Shown here one piece after another: positions 36,645-62,906 of a DNA stretch of 64,000 nucleotides. This DNA comes from Urophycis tenuis (taxonomy: Eukaryota; Chordata; Actinopteri; Gadiformes; Phycidae). Within the stretch, counting starts at the first letter, position 1; the number at the start of each line of letters is the position of its first letter. The stretch covers positions 9,809,253 through 9,873,252 of the forward strand of contig JAXIVH010000012.1 of NCBI GenBank assembly GCA_036785325.1, read 5' to 3'. The notes under the pieces were generated by a model that saw only the letters and a list, made by a program, of their open reading frames with translations, had not been told where the DNA came from and ran no database searches. The translations under genes and the position numbers were made by a program.

Positions 36645-38245
36645 GGATATTGCTAGCAAGTTAGCTCGCTGGCGGTTGCAAGCTTGACAAGCCTACTCTG
36701 GAGAAAAGCCTGCAGAGTAGCCTACAAAGTCATGCCTTGTGCGATATCTGCAGCCGACACGTCGAGTTTATTGCCACGCTCACGGGACGTATCTACGCGG
36801 AATAGAGAATGGACTTATTCCATTCTTTTAAAAAGTTGATGGTGCGCGGTGTGCCGAGAGCATGTACCTACACATAAACCAGGAACTAAAATGTACGATC
36901 TGTTGTTTCGCCACTAGAGGGCGGAATGGAGTCGCGCTCTTTGGCTTTGTACCTTGTGTCTTCTGCAAACGAATTCATTGTCATGATTGGTGTGCAGAAT
37001 CGTGAATCCGTCCTCATGATGGTATGCGTATGCTTATATTTATATATGCTTATATTTCATTTCTTTAGATTTATTTATTCAACCCTCTTTTTCCTTGCCC
37101 TTAATAGTAGAGCCGTTTCTAAACACTAACCCTTCATCCAAAAATAATGTATAAATGCCAGGCAGTAGGAGAACCGTTTCTGCATATGCTTGAGCTATGA
37201 AGTTGGTGTAAGGGCCTAAGATGCGTTAGTCATTATTTGGAATTGGGTATCTGCTGGTGAAAATGTCAGGTAGGCAGATGAAAAAGGCTATAGAATGAAT
37301 TACATTGTAGGCCTCCATTCAGAAAAGGCCATATAATGAAGTACATTGTAGGCCTCTATTTGTGGAGTAATGAGTTCAGATGTCGAGATGAGATCGGTCA
37401 CGCCACATACAACAAGGCTACAAGGTTCCCCCAGTCCAAGACAATCTGCATCCCTACAATGAACTAAGGCAGCCCGATCACCTGTGTGGTGGAAATTCAA
37501 CTACACAGAATCCTTCTATGAATGAACCTCCAAATACCGTAGTAATCATATATATGTAGCGGCTCAAGCACATATGTCAAGGAGGAACACCAATTATTAA
37601 TCCCTTCAGAATCCCAGTCCCTGTTGTTAGCGGTTTTATTCAAGCATGTGGGTTCAAGACCTGTGTGTGGTTTTGTGTGAGTATGTGTCACAGTAACCCA
37701 CACTGTCCATGGGCTCCCAAGAGAGATTGACTAACATAACAGCCAAATATATGGTATAATGAACAGTAGTCAAAAATCACTTTTTTAATTGAATTTGACA
37801 CCTAATAAAACTATCACAGATGTCAACACTATATAAACACACAGTAATTCCATGGAACAGTTATTCTAATTCCTTGTGTAAAAGCAATTTTACACAACGT
37901 TGCAAGTCCTCTGAACAGCAGAGTTGTATGTTCTCCTCCCCAATGGTTAACAATTTCTGACAGTTATTTGCATAATGTTCCAGTCTGGTGGCCTTCTGGT
38001 AGGGCAGGTTAGTACAAGTAAAAAGGATGGGCTGGCCTACGCAAGAGATTCTAGGAAGAGTAACTGGTCAGTAGGAACAAAACAATCGTCCCTCATTATG
38101 TATGACCTCACCACTAGAGTACAAAATATACATATATACACAGATTGAAATAGCCAGTTTCAATAGCCAATAGCCAGTTTCAATATTTTTTCATCATCAT
38201 AAAAGGAATCTAGTATGAATGTTTCGCGACACCAGACCAGCCCGC
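36645..38245. other. Spacer between the two THAP genes
   Basis: 1.6 kb between the start of the four-module gene and the stop of thap12, both on the minus strand. It must contain the promoter of the former and the 3' UTR of the latter. A minus-strand AATAAA at 37635-37640 is a possible thap12 poly(A) signal. A short direct repeat (TACATTGTAGGCCTC) occurs twice near 37298-37360. No exon was recognised. Confidence 0.55.
37635..37640 (-). terminator. Candidate thap12 poly(A) signal
   Basis: Minus-strand AATAAA about 600 bp past the thap12 stop. It is the nearest one I noticed; usage is unknown. Confidence 0.3.
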
Positions 38246-40135
38246 CTAAACCTTCTCAGTCTGCTCTTCCGCTTCCTTCTCCTTCTCCTTCTCCTTCTCC
38301 GGCTCTTTGTCCTTCTCCGGGTACGTTTTCATATAAGCCTGCACCATGGCGTCCAGGTCATGCCTCACGTCGATGTTGACGTTGAGCAGGGCGAGGCTTT
38401 TGGACCTGCAGTGGTCCGGCGTGTTCTTCATGTATCTCCGGAAGCGTCCGTGGGCCAGACCGCCGCAGCCTCCCTCCAGGGGGAGTGTGGGCAGGGTCCC
38501 CAGCAGCCTCAGCACCGACTGCACGTTGGGGAAGAACTTCAGGTCGGTGAGGCGCAGCGTCTCGCCGAGGCTGCCGGGCAGGGCCTCACCCTTGACCCCG
38601 GGGCCCTTCCACTTGACCCACCAGCAGTGCAGCTCCGCCGAGAGCGTGGCCGCGTTGGGGATGTCGTCCTTGTACACCTGCAGGCGCTCCTCCTCGGGCT
38701 CGTTGACCTTGCTCTTGCTCAGCAGGACGGGGATGAGCGACTGGCTGCCCAGCGCCTTCAGGTGCTCCTCGCCGAAGAGCTCCTTGAGCTCGTCCACCAC
38801 GTGCCTCACCACGGCGGCCGACACGTGCTCCTTGTAGTACTGGTCGGGCGCGGCGGCCGCCGTGCCGTGCCTGTTGGCGTAGCACCGCGGCACCTTGACG
38901 GGGATCTCCATGGCGTTGGCCAGGTTGACCGCCTCGTCGTACCAGAACTCGTGGTACACGTCGATGTTGTCGGCCACCTCCGTCAGCGACTGCAGCACCG
39001 GCTTGAGGTTGTCGACGGCGAAATGGGCGTCCTTCGCCGAGCCCATCAGGTTGGCGCCGAAGGCGCACGTGAGCGACAGGGTGCTTTTCAGCACCACCAA
39101 GCTCATGAGGAACTCGAAGTCGGCCAGCGCTTTGGAGATCTCCAGCGCGTCCTGGATCACCTGGTCATTCCATCGCATGTCCTCGTTGTCGTGCACGCTG
39201 TCCACGCAGAGCAGCAGCGACTCGATGATGTCCACCGCCACCTCGAACGCCTCGCCGCTGGTGGTCCACGCGGTGTGACAGAGCTCTTTCAGTTCGCTGG
39301 CTTTCTCTTCCTTGTCCGGATAGAAGATGGCGATGGCGTTCTCCAGCTCCAGTTGCAGAGCCTGGGAGTTGGTGAAAAATGAATGGATTTTCCTGAAGGT
39401 GGACATGACAAGCTGAACCCCGGTCAAACTCATCGTGTTGGCCAGCGAGATGTTTAAGGGGGAGATGGATCTGGGTGTGATGACTGCCTTCGGGTACTTC
39501 TCCTTCAGCTTGGCAACAAAGCCTTTTACTTTGCTAAAATGAGTGGCGGAACAGGAATGGGCCTGAGCTCTGCATTGCTCCATATTCAAGCCCCATTTGT
39601 CGGTCAGCTCCGACAGCAGTTTTTCTGCCACAGCGTCCCTGTCACCCTCAAAGTTCAGAAATCCATAAAACTTTTCCTGCTGGCTGTTTGTTTTGTTGAC
39701 GTAACGCAGGAAGACGGGCAGGTGCCACTCCCCTGAGATCATCACCACCTCGTCCGTGATCAACGAGAAGAAGCCCTCCGGCCCCACTTCTTCCAGAAGC
39801 TCACTGCGGACGCACTTCTCACACACATCGATCAGCTCGGTCAACCTGGCAGGAAGACCGCAGTCTTTGTCCTCGGCCCATCTTGTCTTCAGGGCTTCCC
39901 CGCCGGCGTTCATGTGGCAGTCGAGCAGCTCCACAAAGTTGCTTGAGGTCAGGCTCTCCTGTTTGTTGTGAAGAGGTCCCATGACAGGAATGTTTTGCTC
40001 CCCCAACAGAACGAGAACTTCAAACAAAGCCTTGAGGTACTCTTTGTACTGCTCTTCCTCCGTGGGGGCCAGGCTGTCGTCTGTGGTTGTCGTCGTCGTC
40101 TCCGTTTGGGACTTTTTGACTTCTGTAGAGGAAAG

Positions 40136-40187
<52 letters not shown>

Positions 40188-41201
40188 ATCAATGTGTACC
40201 TCTGTGTCAACAGGGTTTCCACCATAATATTACTGACATAAGAGTTTGATTAGCAATGAATTAGTGGAAGTTTATTTGGACCATAGGTTGATATACATCT
40301 GTAGATGTGCTAAGACACATCATCAATGATGGAACAATAAAGTACAATTACAGAATAATACCCACTTTTCCTCGTTTTAATGTCCCTTTCAGCAACTTCA
40401 GCCTATACAATGAGAGAATAAAGACGCCACGGGTTAGATTACAATGTTCATGTACAATTATTTTAGGGTTTTGGTTGCATTACAATATACAATTTCTTTA
40501 ACAGTAAGCATATATATTTACCATTGCTTTATTGCGCTTCAGCTGTGTGGCTTGGTTAGGTTGGCTTGACATATCAAAGATGGATGGTATGGCATCATCC
40601 TTCAAAACTGTACTGAGATTCTCCTGAAAACAGAAAAAAACACAACATAAAAAGGTGAAATGACAAGGACTATCAATCAAATGATACAACTTCTCAACTC
40701 ATGTCTGCATGATGGCTAGACATTAGTGATTTGGGGTAGGGATTAGGTTAGGGATCTCGGACAGCATCCTTTCGCGAATAGGTCTTTCAAATACAGTAGG
40801 CCTATACAGACATATTCAAGTGAAATGCTACATGCACATGTTACTTACACTAGTCTCATAAGAGGATGGGTCAAAGTGTTTGACACAAAGTCTGTAGTAT
40901 CTGTACAACTGTTCCGGCGATTTGTCTTTGAGGTCCTCGTCATTGCATTTTTCCGCCCACTGTTTGCATCTAAACAGAATCAATGCAAAAAAGCGAACAT
41001 TCATTTTGATTCACATGAAAACATTTATGGGTGAGTTTTAGCCAATTTGTTCTTACGTCAACCTGATAAGCAAGTGCTGCATACATTTGTCCACGCGCTA
41101 TTTTGCTATCCATACCTTTCAGCGTCCTTTGGGAACCTGAAGAGGGGTTGCAGGTTAGATTTGCCAGTCGTACAATTGGGTGCAGCGCAGAAATACTGCA
41201 T
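38246..41201 (-). CDS. thap12: THAP12 (single-module orthologue)
   Basis: Five minus-strand exons: 41201-41116, 40969-40849, 40623-40522, 40402-40366 and 40122-38246. They join in one frame of 2223 nt (740 residues; human THAP12 has about 760). The THAP zinc finger starts MQYFCAAPNC and continues CKQWAEKC and LCVKHFD. LKDDAIPSIFDM follows, then a 37-nt exon, and the large exon carries the domesticated hAT-like body with FFSLITDEVVMISGE, WGLNMEQCRAQAHSC, CWWVKWKG, FFPNVQSVLRLLGTLP and LALLNVNIDVRHDLDAMV. The Lys/Glu-rich tail ends EEQTEKV. Human THAP12 (PRKRIR) is a THAP protein first described as a regulator of the PKR inhibitor p58IPK; its molecular role is not well defined. A CA repeat (40137-40185) lies beside the exon 5 acceptor. 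It is a neighbour and evident paralogue of the four-module gene, with the same exon plan. Confidence 0.93.
40137..40185. repeat. CA microsatellite at thap12 exon 5 acceptor
   Basis: About 24 CA units, read as TG on the minus strand, ending some 14 bases before the exon 5 acceptor CTCTACAG. Length variation here would fall in the acceptor region. Confidence 0.9.
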
Positions 41202-42558
41202 GATTCCGTTACGTTTCACGAAAAGTAATCTAGTAACGGAAGAGGATTTTCAATCCCATATGCAACCCCGATCACAACACCAGAGGCGTGCTACGGAAAC
41301 TAGTGTGCACGCAGCGAATGACGCGCCAATTGAGTTTTACCCACAATCCTTAGAGACGGATGAATGAATGGATTTCCGCTTTCTGTCAAAACATTATGCA
41401 ATACGTTTTGCTTTTTATTGTATAACTAAAAGGCGTTTACTATACCACTATATAATAAAACATAACCAAACTTTTTATTTATAATGTGTTTTGAATGCAT
41501 TTAAAATACATCATGGTATTTACAAGATCTATTTGTACAATCCCTATAATTCCATTAATCTGCTGGCAGAATGATAATACATATATAACAAAAATAAAAA
41601 AAACGCAATAAATTTAACATCTCTGCCTTCAAGAAATGTCTAATTCCCCTGCTGTAATGCAGACAGTTCTTACTGACAGTCATGTAATAAATATTTCGCT
41701 TATTCAAATATTATATACAGTATATACTGTAGATATTTGACTGGTCTCAATACTGATATTATTCTTAGCAAAATAATGCCATTTTGCCCTTGTTACGACA
41801 TGTTTAAACATGTTAGGACATGTTTCCAAAGATCTCCAACAGCAGTTAAAACACGTTAGTACGCCTTATTAGGGGTCCATATGAACAGACGAGCCTCTAG
41901 TAGTGAATCTTTTTTTTCCCTTAACATGTGGACGTAATTATGCTGTGGGTGTTATGCGCTGCTGCTGGCAAGTACGACAGGAATTCTATTTAGTTTCAAA
42001 CATTCAAAAGTGGGACCCGTAAGGACCGCCTGCTCTCGCCCGAAACTCAGTTTGAATTGGTTGGATGTTCGCTCTCGCGAGAACATCTCGACCAATGCTG
42101 TCGCCTAACCGCCAAACTCAAAAGACAAGTTGTTTTGCCGTGTGACCAGACAGTCGCGCATGTTTCAGTCAAGTCAAGGGCAGGATCTGGGTAAGTCAGC
42201 GATCGATTCTGTTTTTTCATATCACTTGCAATATATTGATGGTACACATGATGAGTGGATAGTCTCTATTTTTGCAGCCAACACCTGTTTATTTGAGTGT
42301 ATTGGTAGTTCAGGTCGTGACTGCAGTGCGAGCCACGATCCAAGTATTATGAGGCTAGGCTAACTTATAGCTGATTTATATTCGACTATTTGATCTTTTT
42401 TTTGTTTTACTCTGCTGCACTTGCATGGGATTAGCTGGTGGTGTCTTTGAAAGAAGTGAACCTGTACATCAGAGGTAGTGAGGATCCAATCTCATTTGTA
42501 CGGCGCTGTTTTTGTATTTCTAGATTTTCCTTCTTCAAACGCAGTTTAACACAAAAAC
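41202..42558. promoter_or_regulatory. Divergent thap12/ckap2 promoter region and ckap2 5' exon
   Basis: The two genes start in opposite directions from this stretch. A probable ckap2 non-coding first exon ends at 42190 (CTGG then GTAAGTC), and its splice partner begins at about 42524 after TTTGTATTTCTAG. Joining them runs into an in-frame TAA before the ATG at 42559, so the ATG at 42160 in the first exon is unlikely to be the protein start. The core promoters are inferred from position only; I saw no distinctive motif. Confidence 0.45.
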
Positions 42559-45500
42559 ATGGAGATTTCACGAAGAAATCCGACCAAAATAGTAAGTATG
42601 AATTTAATTTTTTTTTTAAATCTGAATTGATCTTATCTAAGGAAAATCGATCTATGATCTATGTCATGTTTATTTTGATTCAGGGTAATAAAGAAAATGC
42701 GGAACCAGCGTTTGCAAGCAAGACGACCAAAACGAGGACCGGCTCAAGAACTGTGACGGTGGCCCCGCTCCACTCACAGAGAAATGAAACGCAACCAAAC
42801 AAATGCGGGGAATCCACGCAGGGGGACACGCAGTTAACGAAAGCTGGCGATACCGTGCAGAAAAATGCCAGAGCAATGCCTGCTGGCAAAACCAATAAAC
42901 GACAGACTCTCAGTAAGGCTTTCCTCACTGACCAGGCAGTCAAACAGAAGAAAATCCTAGAGGCTGCAAAGCCACCCGTTCCTCAGCCCCTCACCAAACC
43001 AGCCCCTGGGCTGTACAAAGGCAAAGTTGTCCAGTCCAAAATTGGCGCTATTTGGAAGTCCAGTGTTGGAACCAAAGAGGGGGACCAGAGACTTGCTGTC
43101 AAGCCTTCAACCGCAAGAGTGGAGAACCGACGGGTCGACGCCCTGGCAAATATGCGGTCCAAGTCGGTCACAGACTTGCCAAGGCGGGCTGACCAGAAGC
43201 TCAAATCAACCCGATCCAACTCCGTGTCAGACGGGCCACGCCCCGCCCCCAAGCGACCCGTCACCAGTCGTCCCCCGACTGCACTGCGCTCTGCTCCTCC
43301 CGCCCCCCGCACCACAAGGCCGGCGCCCCCCAGCTCTGCTCGGACCGCTGCGGTGACCAAGGGAGCCGAGGCTAGGGCTGTGAGAGACAAGCGGGTCGAC
43401 AAGCCCCCTGTTTCCAGCAGCCTCAGTCAGTACAGGGTGCCCATGGAGTCTGCAGAAGAAAGAAGGTTAATAGTTGCTTTAAAAAAAAAAAAAAAAGGTT
43501 TTCATCTCATTGGCTGGCGTATAAATACAGCTATGATGTGTTCCCAATAACATACATTTTCCATTCTACCCCCCCCCCCCCCCCCCCCCCCCAGGGCAAA
43601 GCTGGCAGACTGGCTTGCTTCCAAGGGCAAGGTTCTCAAGAGACCAGTATTGCCTGCGACACTACCAGCCAAAGCCAAAGTTCCTATTGGGCATCACGTC
43701 AAGCCCATGACCGCTGTCCAGGTTGACCCAGAGCCCGTGCCCACCACCACCACCACCACCACCGCTGCTGTGGTTCCTGTTCCCAGCGCTAGCCAGCCTG
43801 GAGAGACCGCCAGGGTGGAAGACCCAGCCAGCGACGCCTCGTCGCCTCTCACCGCGAACGTCACCCTGGACCTGCTGGACAACTCTGACCTGGATCTGCC
43901 CGTGGACCCGGAGCCCAGAGTGAATGACGTAAGGGGGATGGATTTTAAGCTGTCGTTTTGCTCGTTGTTTTGTCTTTTTGTTTGTTTTTCCTGATTTTGA
44001 GAGTCGCACCTGACGTTGGCCTTTTCTTTTGTGCTCGTCGCAGATCGTGGTGAACCTGTGCGAGGCCCTGTCGGCCTTGGCGACGAACGAGGACGGTAAG
44101 TGTGTCATCAGGGATTTGCGTGAGGAAACATTTTCATTGCATTTACATTTAGCAGACGCTTTTATACAAAGCGACTTGCAAAGAGTACACGTGTCATAAG
44201 AAGGTGAAACATTTCATGGCTGCTAATACAGTAAGTCCTTACGTACAAGCCAACAGCAACAATCCTGCAACTCCTTCAACAAGATGCCTGATGTATTCGA
44301 CAAGATGCCTGTCTCAGGTTACTTTATATGCAGTGTTAGCTCTGCCCAGCAATCAAGGCTATTGTCTGCACCAGAGAGGCCGAAACTTACTTGTTCAAAG
44401 CTTGAGTGGCCTCTTGTAGACCTATTGTTCAACAACAACGACAGCAGAGAGTGACTTACTAACTGAGTTATCTCTACCAACTGAATAGCTACGACACAAC
44501 TTCTATTTCCTTAAGTACTCGCCAACAGCAACAATCCCGCAACTCCTCTAACAGAGAAAATGTATTGTGTGCTCTATGTAAGAACGACTCGCTCCAAACC
44601 TCGTTGGCATATTAAAAACGAAATGCATCGTTGAAGAATGGACTGCGATGAAAGGCGTCCCGCCTTGTCGTCTGATCTCGGTTGTGTGTTCCTTTTCAGA
44701 AGCCCAACAGAAGGATCAGTCTGACGACTGTGAAATGGCCGGCGACGCGGCAAACGAAGACGAGGAGAACAAAGAAATGCCTGAGAAGGTGGCTGATTGC
44801 AAACAGGAGGTGGAGGTGAAAGAGGATGTAGAGACAGAAAGTGATGAGGAGGATGAGGATGAGGAGGAGGACGATGACTGCAAGGAATATAAAATTGATG
44901 ATGATGAGGAGGAAGAGGAGGATGACACACAAAAGGCTGGGCTGTCGCCAGTGATGGGCGATGCGTCGTCTGTGAAGTACAACGTGAGAACCACCCCCTA
45001 CCTGCAGAGGTGAGTTCAGGAGGCCCCGGTCCCCAAGATGAACATGAAGCACTCGCTCACTTTTGAATGGGTGCAGACATTTAGCGGTGGCGGGGGTGAA
45101 TTGCATGCAGGCAACTTCAGACATAACTGGGTTGTTGGGGGAAATGAAAGTGGTGCTGAACAAAGTAATTTTTGCCAGTATTTCAACGGGGCATGTTAAA
45201 TTAGTGTTGGCTCAGCGTTTAATCCTTTTTCTTATAATAAAAGCGAAACAACCCTTGAATGTGGTTTATGGGAATCCTGCCGTGCATGCAATGAACTACC
45301 ACCAACTATGAATGGTCAAGCATTGTGTTCACTACCTCCCTCTGTCCCCAGCATGAAGAAGGGCCTGCAGGGCGAGGTCCACAGCGCGCGCGCCGCCGGC
45401 TCCAGGAGGACGCCGGGCATCCGGGACCTCAAGTTCCTGACCCCCGTGCGTCGCTCCAGCCGCATCCACCGCAACTCGGCCCGCCTGCCCCCCATGGTGC

Positions 45501-45658
45501 TGGACCACGACCCCTGCGTGACCTCGCTGGCCGAGCTCGTGGGCCTGGACGGCGACGACGACGCCAACGCCTACATTTACAGGAAGAACCCCGCCTTGCC
45601 CGAGGACTCGCAGCAGCAGCAGCATCCCAAAGTTGAACTTTTGAGTGATTCAGAGTAA
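42559..45658 (+). CDS. ckap2: CKAP2, cytoskeleton-associated protein 2
   Basis: Six coding exons: 42559-42591, 42684-43465, 43595-43928, 44044-44095, 44700-45009 and 45352-45658. They give 1818 nt in frame (605 residues). CKAP2 binds and stabilises microtubules at spindle poles in mitosis. Diagnostic blocks shared with human CKAP2 are GLYKGKVVQSKIG, EERRAKLADWLASKGKVLKR, VKYNVRTTPYLQS and LKFLTPVRRSSRIH, then DHDPCVTSLAEL. The middle is basic and Pro/Ser-rich; a Thr run (about 43741-43762) and a long Asp/Glu tract (exon 44700-45009) follow. The family's conserved helical region between the KGKVLKR block and the acidic tract appears reduced to a short piece around IVVNLCEALSALA, so the protein is shorter than human (about 683). 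The start MEISRRNPTK was chosen because other frames of that exon stop. The exon 2 donor GTTAAT is weak. Confidence 0.88.
44133..44200 (+). mobile_element. Fish SINE/LINE-like core in ckap2 intron
   Basis: TTACATTTAGCAGACGCTTT then TATACAAAGCGACTTGCAAA, a sequence block seen in many dispersed fish retroelements. Two direct copies of GCCAACAGCAACAATCC (near 44248 and 44522) occur in the same intron, suggesting the repeat insertion is longer than the core. Confidence 0.55.
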
Positions 45659-45937
45659 TTTTAAAGTTACATGTATTGTGGGGGGGGGGTTAAGGTACTG
45701 TAACTGATGGGCACCTTATGTGGTTTTTAAATCGACAATTATTGATGTTGTAAGTAATTTTACACAAGTTACTTATCTTGTGGAATGTATACACAAAAAT
45801 ATTGTACTTATTGCTACTTAATGTAAAAGACACTAACCTGCTTATACTACTATTTTTGCTACCTTGTTGCCTAAAATGATTAATGGGGTTATGCATGATG
45901 TATAAAACAGACTTATGTGTAACAATGCACAGCGTAC

Positions 45938-45943
45938 AATAAA
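45938..45943 (+). terminator. ckap2 poly(A) signal
   Basis: AATAAA 280 bp after the ckap2 stop codon, preceded by an AT-rich 3' UTR. Confidence 0.65.
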
Positions 45944-46315
45944 ACTAATTTTAAATATTTAATTATTGTTTCAAGTCTACTTATCACACATGACTATTTT
46001 GCATAATCCCTGGTATCACCAAACCCTGATACCTAAATTCAGCTATTAAAGTCAACAAATTGCCCTAGATCGTTTTGTTCTTAAGAAATGCAAAAGGCAG
46101 TCAAGTGGCCGTGTATATATACACTTTTATATAAACTGCTTTAATTCAAAGCTGTATTGGGACAATGAAAGCCAATAAAAAGGGCTGTAATTGAAGGAGG
46201 AACCAAAATTGATAATTAAAAATCTAGGAATTAATAAATGTGTCAAATACATACATACTCATTACCCCGGCTCCACGGTGTGCAATGAAAAAAAAGGGTC
46301 GAATAATGATCACAT

Positions 46316-46321
46316 TTATTC
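46316..46321 (-). terminator. stt3a poly(A) signal
   Basis: Minus-strand AATAAA about 330 bp after the stt3a stop. The spacer between the convergent ckap2 and stt3a 3' ends also contains a run of about 15 C near 46459-46473. Confidence 0.55.
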
Positions 46322-46650
46322 AAAATTTTAATCCAAAACCCTCTCAAACACTTTCTTTTGGCCACATGATGGCAGAATTCACTGCTCAATATTTAACGTT
46401 TTCATACTTTTTAAACCAGCTCAGTCTGAGCCCAGATGAAGTGACATAACAAAATCAACCCCCCCCCCCCCCCGCCCCCCCGAAAAAAAAAGAAATTCCA
46501 CCACAAAACAAAAATTCTTTACTGCGTTTTGCCCTCCCCAACCAAAGTATAAAAAGTTCATGTTTTCCCCCCTATTCTCTGGCCACGGGGGAAGGCTGTT
46601 CAGTGCTCTGCGCTAGAAGGGGCTGTGTGATTGTGGACGGAACTGAGGCA

Positions 46651-54119
<7,469 letters not shown>

Positions 54120-55400
54120 TTTGGATGAGGTTGGGGACAGCTAACCGTATTACCTGAGGAACACAGGCAAGGCACACTAGTCAAACATGGGTAGAAATGC
54201 TCATCTATGTCAAAGGCGTGTGAGATTGTTAGAACGTTTTCAGCATAGAACATAGTTAAGACCATCTGTCATATTCGCCTGTTTTTTCAGTTCTGACATA
54301 TTAAATAAATCAACCCATGCATAATTTCCCAACGTTTTATGTCCAGCCCAACCAGATAAGGCCACGCACAGGTTGATGTGGCGCCTGGAACCAGGAAGCG
54401 GCCAAGCTCATATTGACTTTCCTGCAGGAATTCCACATCTGCAGCTCACCCACACAATACGATAATGCAATCCAAAATAGCGAAGGAGATTCCACAAATC
54501 ATCCGATGAGCGCACTGTTTAAACTTGTGGCTCACTAACCTTTAAAAAAAATGTGATGATCAATGAAACAACCAACATAGATCCGTTGTTTCTGCAGTTA
54601 AAACATTATATATGCGCCTTCAGAGTATATGTCTGATGTTATTTCAGATTAATGGCATGTGTCTTTTACCAAACGGATGGGATCATATCAATGATCATTT
54701 CAATCAATAAATGAATGCATGCTATAACTACACGACTAGCAAGGCAAGCTAGCTAGCAGATGTACACTGAACAGGAGAGCGATGCTCATTTCCTCTTTTT
54801 GAGCATTCAAAACAGCAAGTGCGTATCCATAAATTGGATACCACGCAATATTTGTACAAAATTGATTTCACTGAATAGTGTGGTTTGAGATTGTATGTTC
54901 ACTCACCCACTCCTCTCCACTCCAGTATCTCATTCACTTTTCACACACAACCTCGGTGTGCAATGATCCCGCCTCCGCCAAACTACATCTTCGTGCTCAT
55001 TGGCTTAGGCTCCTTAAACTGCAAACTCGCACGTCTGTGATTCGTTTATTCACGGTCGCTCCTTGTGCCTTAGAAGCGGAACCCGAGCGGAAAACTTGAT
55101 GCTATAGTCTAGTGACGTGTCCTTAGCATTCTGACTACGGACCTTTTCTATTCAGAAGGTGGTTGTTGTAGCTGGTGAATATGATTTATCTGTGAATGAA
55201 TTGAAGTACCTTTCCGGACAAAATGTAATCATGTAAAATATGTTACCCCTACTGCGAATAAATCAGCAATTCAGCATTGTTTAAATTGCTATTTAAAAAA
55301 ATTCCTTTGAAGTAGACATTGATCTCCTAAATATTATATTCCAATAATTGTAAAAATACGGCAAAGAATAAAACAATACAAACGTAGAATACTGACCAAT
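54120..55400. other. stt3a 5' region and ei24 3' flank
   Basis: On the minus strand an acceptor (TTCCTCAG, about 54153) lies in the 5' UTR just before the stt3a ATG. A donor-like GTGGGTGAGT near 54900-54911 suggests a non-coding first exon there. AT-rich sequence makes up the rest. The promoter is inferred to be around 54.9-55.1 kb. No other exon was seen. Confidence 0.45.
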
Positions 55401-55406
55401 TTTATT
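55401..55406 (-). terminator. ei24 poly(A) signal
   Basis: Minus-strand AATAAA about 1.28 kb after the ei24 stop, implying a 3' UTR from 56687 to about 55390. That UTR includes an ATC trinucleotide repeat at about 56510-56549. Confidence 0.6.
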
Positions 55407-56509
55407 GAAATTAGACATATTACTTTTACAAAACCTCACTGACAAATATCAGTCTCCACAAACGCCATCAATCTCTTACAATTGTTACCTCTTCCAGAAA
55501 CATGGGCACTTTCAATTCCCCACAAGTACAGTCAGTTATTGTGATTGACGTATTGTGGAGTTCAAGTTACACCTTCATAACGTACGTCATCATAAGCAGC
55601 ACAACCAACAAGAGGCCCATGGTCTGCATGAAATTGCAAAGTCCACTTCGAATCCTTGAATAGAAGGTAACTCCACTACTCTCCCCTTCTGTTCTTTTGC
55701 CAACTTTGATAAATGAAAAAAAATGACTAAAAAGTTTGGCAGTGTCTTCTGACTCCAGTTGAGTCGTTTAACTTAAACTACCTAGGAAAGATGGAAACAT
55801 CATCATCTCGAACAGGTCGTATCATACCTGAATTGCAGTACCCAGAGAGGAGTGAAATGGTAATTTGGGATGAATGACAAGATACAAATCACCACAATCT
55901 ACTTTATGCAATTAACATGTCAGGATTCCCTATTCAGGGCAGACAATTTGTTTTTCACTGACAGTTCGCCAGCATTATACCTTTTTTAAAAATGCACCTA
56001 AGAACAAAGCACTTAATAAAAAGACCATAGAAAGGTGCTCCAATTAACCCCAAAGCGTTGCTACTCTGAAGGAATCACAAAGACACTGTTCTCCTGACAC
56101 TTAGCATGTGACCTCTGTTGAAGTGGTCAGCCAATCGCTACATTTGGGAAAAAAAACAATAAAAGCCAACTTCTATATGCAAACATGTCCCTTCATAGAG
56201 TAAACAAAAACTCCTGCTGTCAAGGTACACCACACACAAGTTTTACCTGTTCTGAACACTGTAAATTAAATCTTGTGCTGTAGGTGATTAACAGAGGGAC
56301 ATTCAAAATGGCACATAATCGGGAGAAAGAAAAAAAGATTAATATTTTTCAATGTGGTGTACGTGAGAGGCACAGGGAAGTCAGTGTAATTCCCAAGAAT
56401 TATGTGACGGGCATGCCAAATCCACATCAAAAAGGGCCACAGATTAGCTTAAAAAATAAAATAAAATACAAAATGAAAAACGTAAACCCATTGTCCTCAA
56501 TCACATGTC

Positions 56510-56511
56510 AG

Positions 56512-56549
<38 letters not shown>
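56510..56549. repeat. ATC trinucleotide repeat
   Basis: About 13 ATC units within the inferred ei24 3' UTR. Confidence 0.9.
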
Positions 56550-56687
56550 CCGTCCTCCTCATATGCAAATCCTTCTCCAGAAATCCTCTTCCTTCTCCTC
56601 TTGTCCCCCCCTCCCCAGCGCCAAGCCTCCTCCTACTTGTGGGAGCAGGGGGAGAGGGGGGGGCCTGTCCACCGAGTCACCGTCCAT

Positions 56688-60337
<3,650 letters not shown>

Positions 60338-60432
60338 CTCTGGACCAGCTGCAGATCCATCAACTGCTGAAGGAGGGGGGGCTTGCGACCTGGTGGTCCG
60401 TTCTCATGGCAGGGAGGAGCTTGCCCAGTAAC

Positions 60433-62906
<2,474 letters not shown>

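Noticed and set aside
38219..39382. 387-codon plus-strand open frame
   Set aside because: Antisense shadow of the large thap12 exon.
41700..41735. TACAGTATATACTGTA palindrome
   Set aside because: Short AT-rich palindromes like this are common background in fish DNA; a similar one is at 15.79-15.81 kb.
42160..42190. ATG in the first ckap2 exon as protein start
   Set aside because: Splicing to the next exon meets an in-frame TAA before the conserved reading frame. The ATG at 42559 gives a clean frame.
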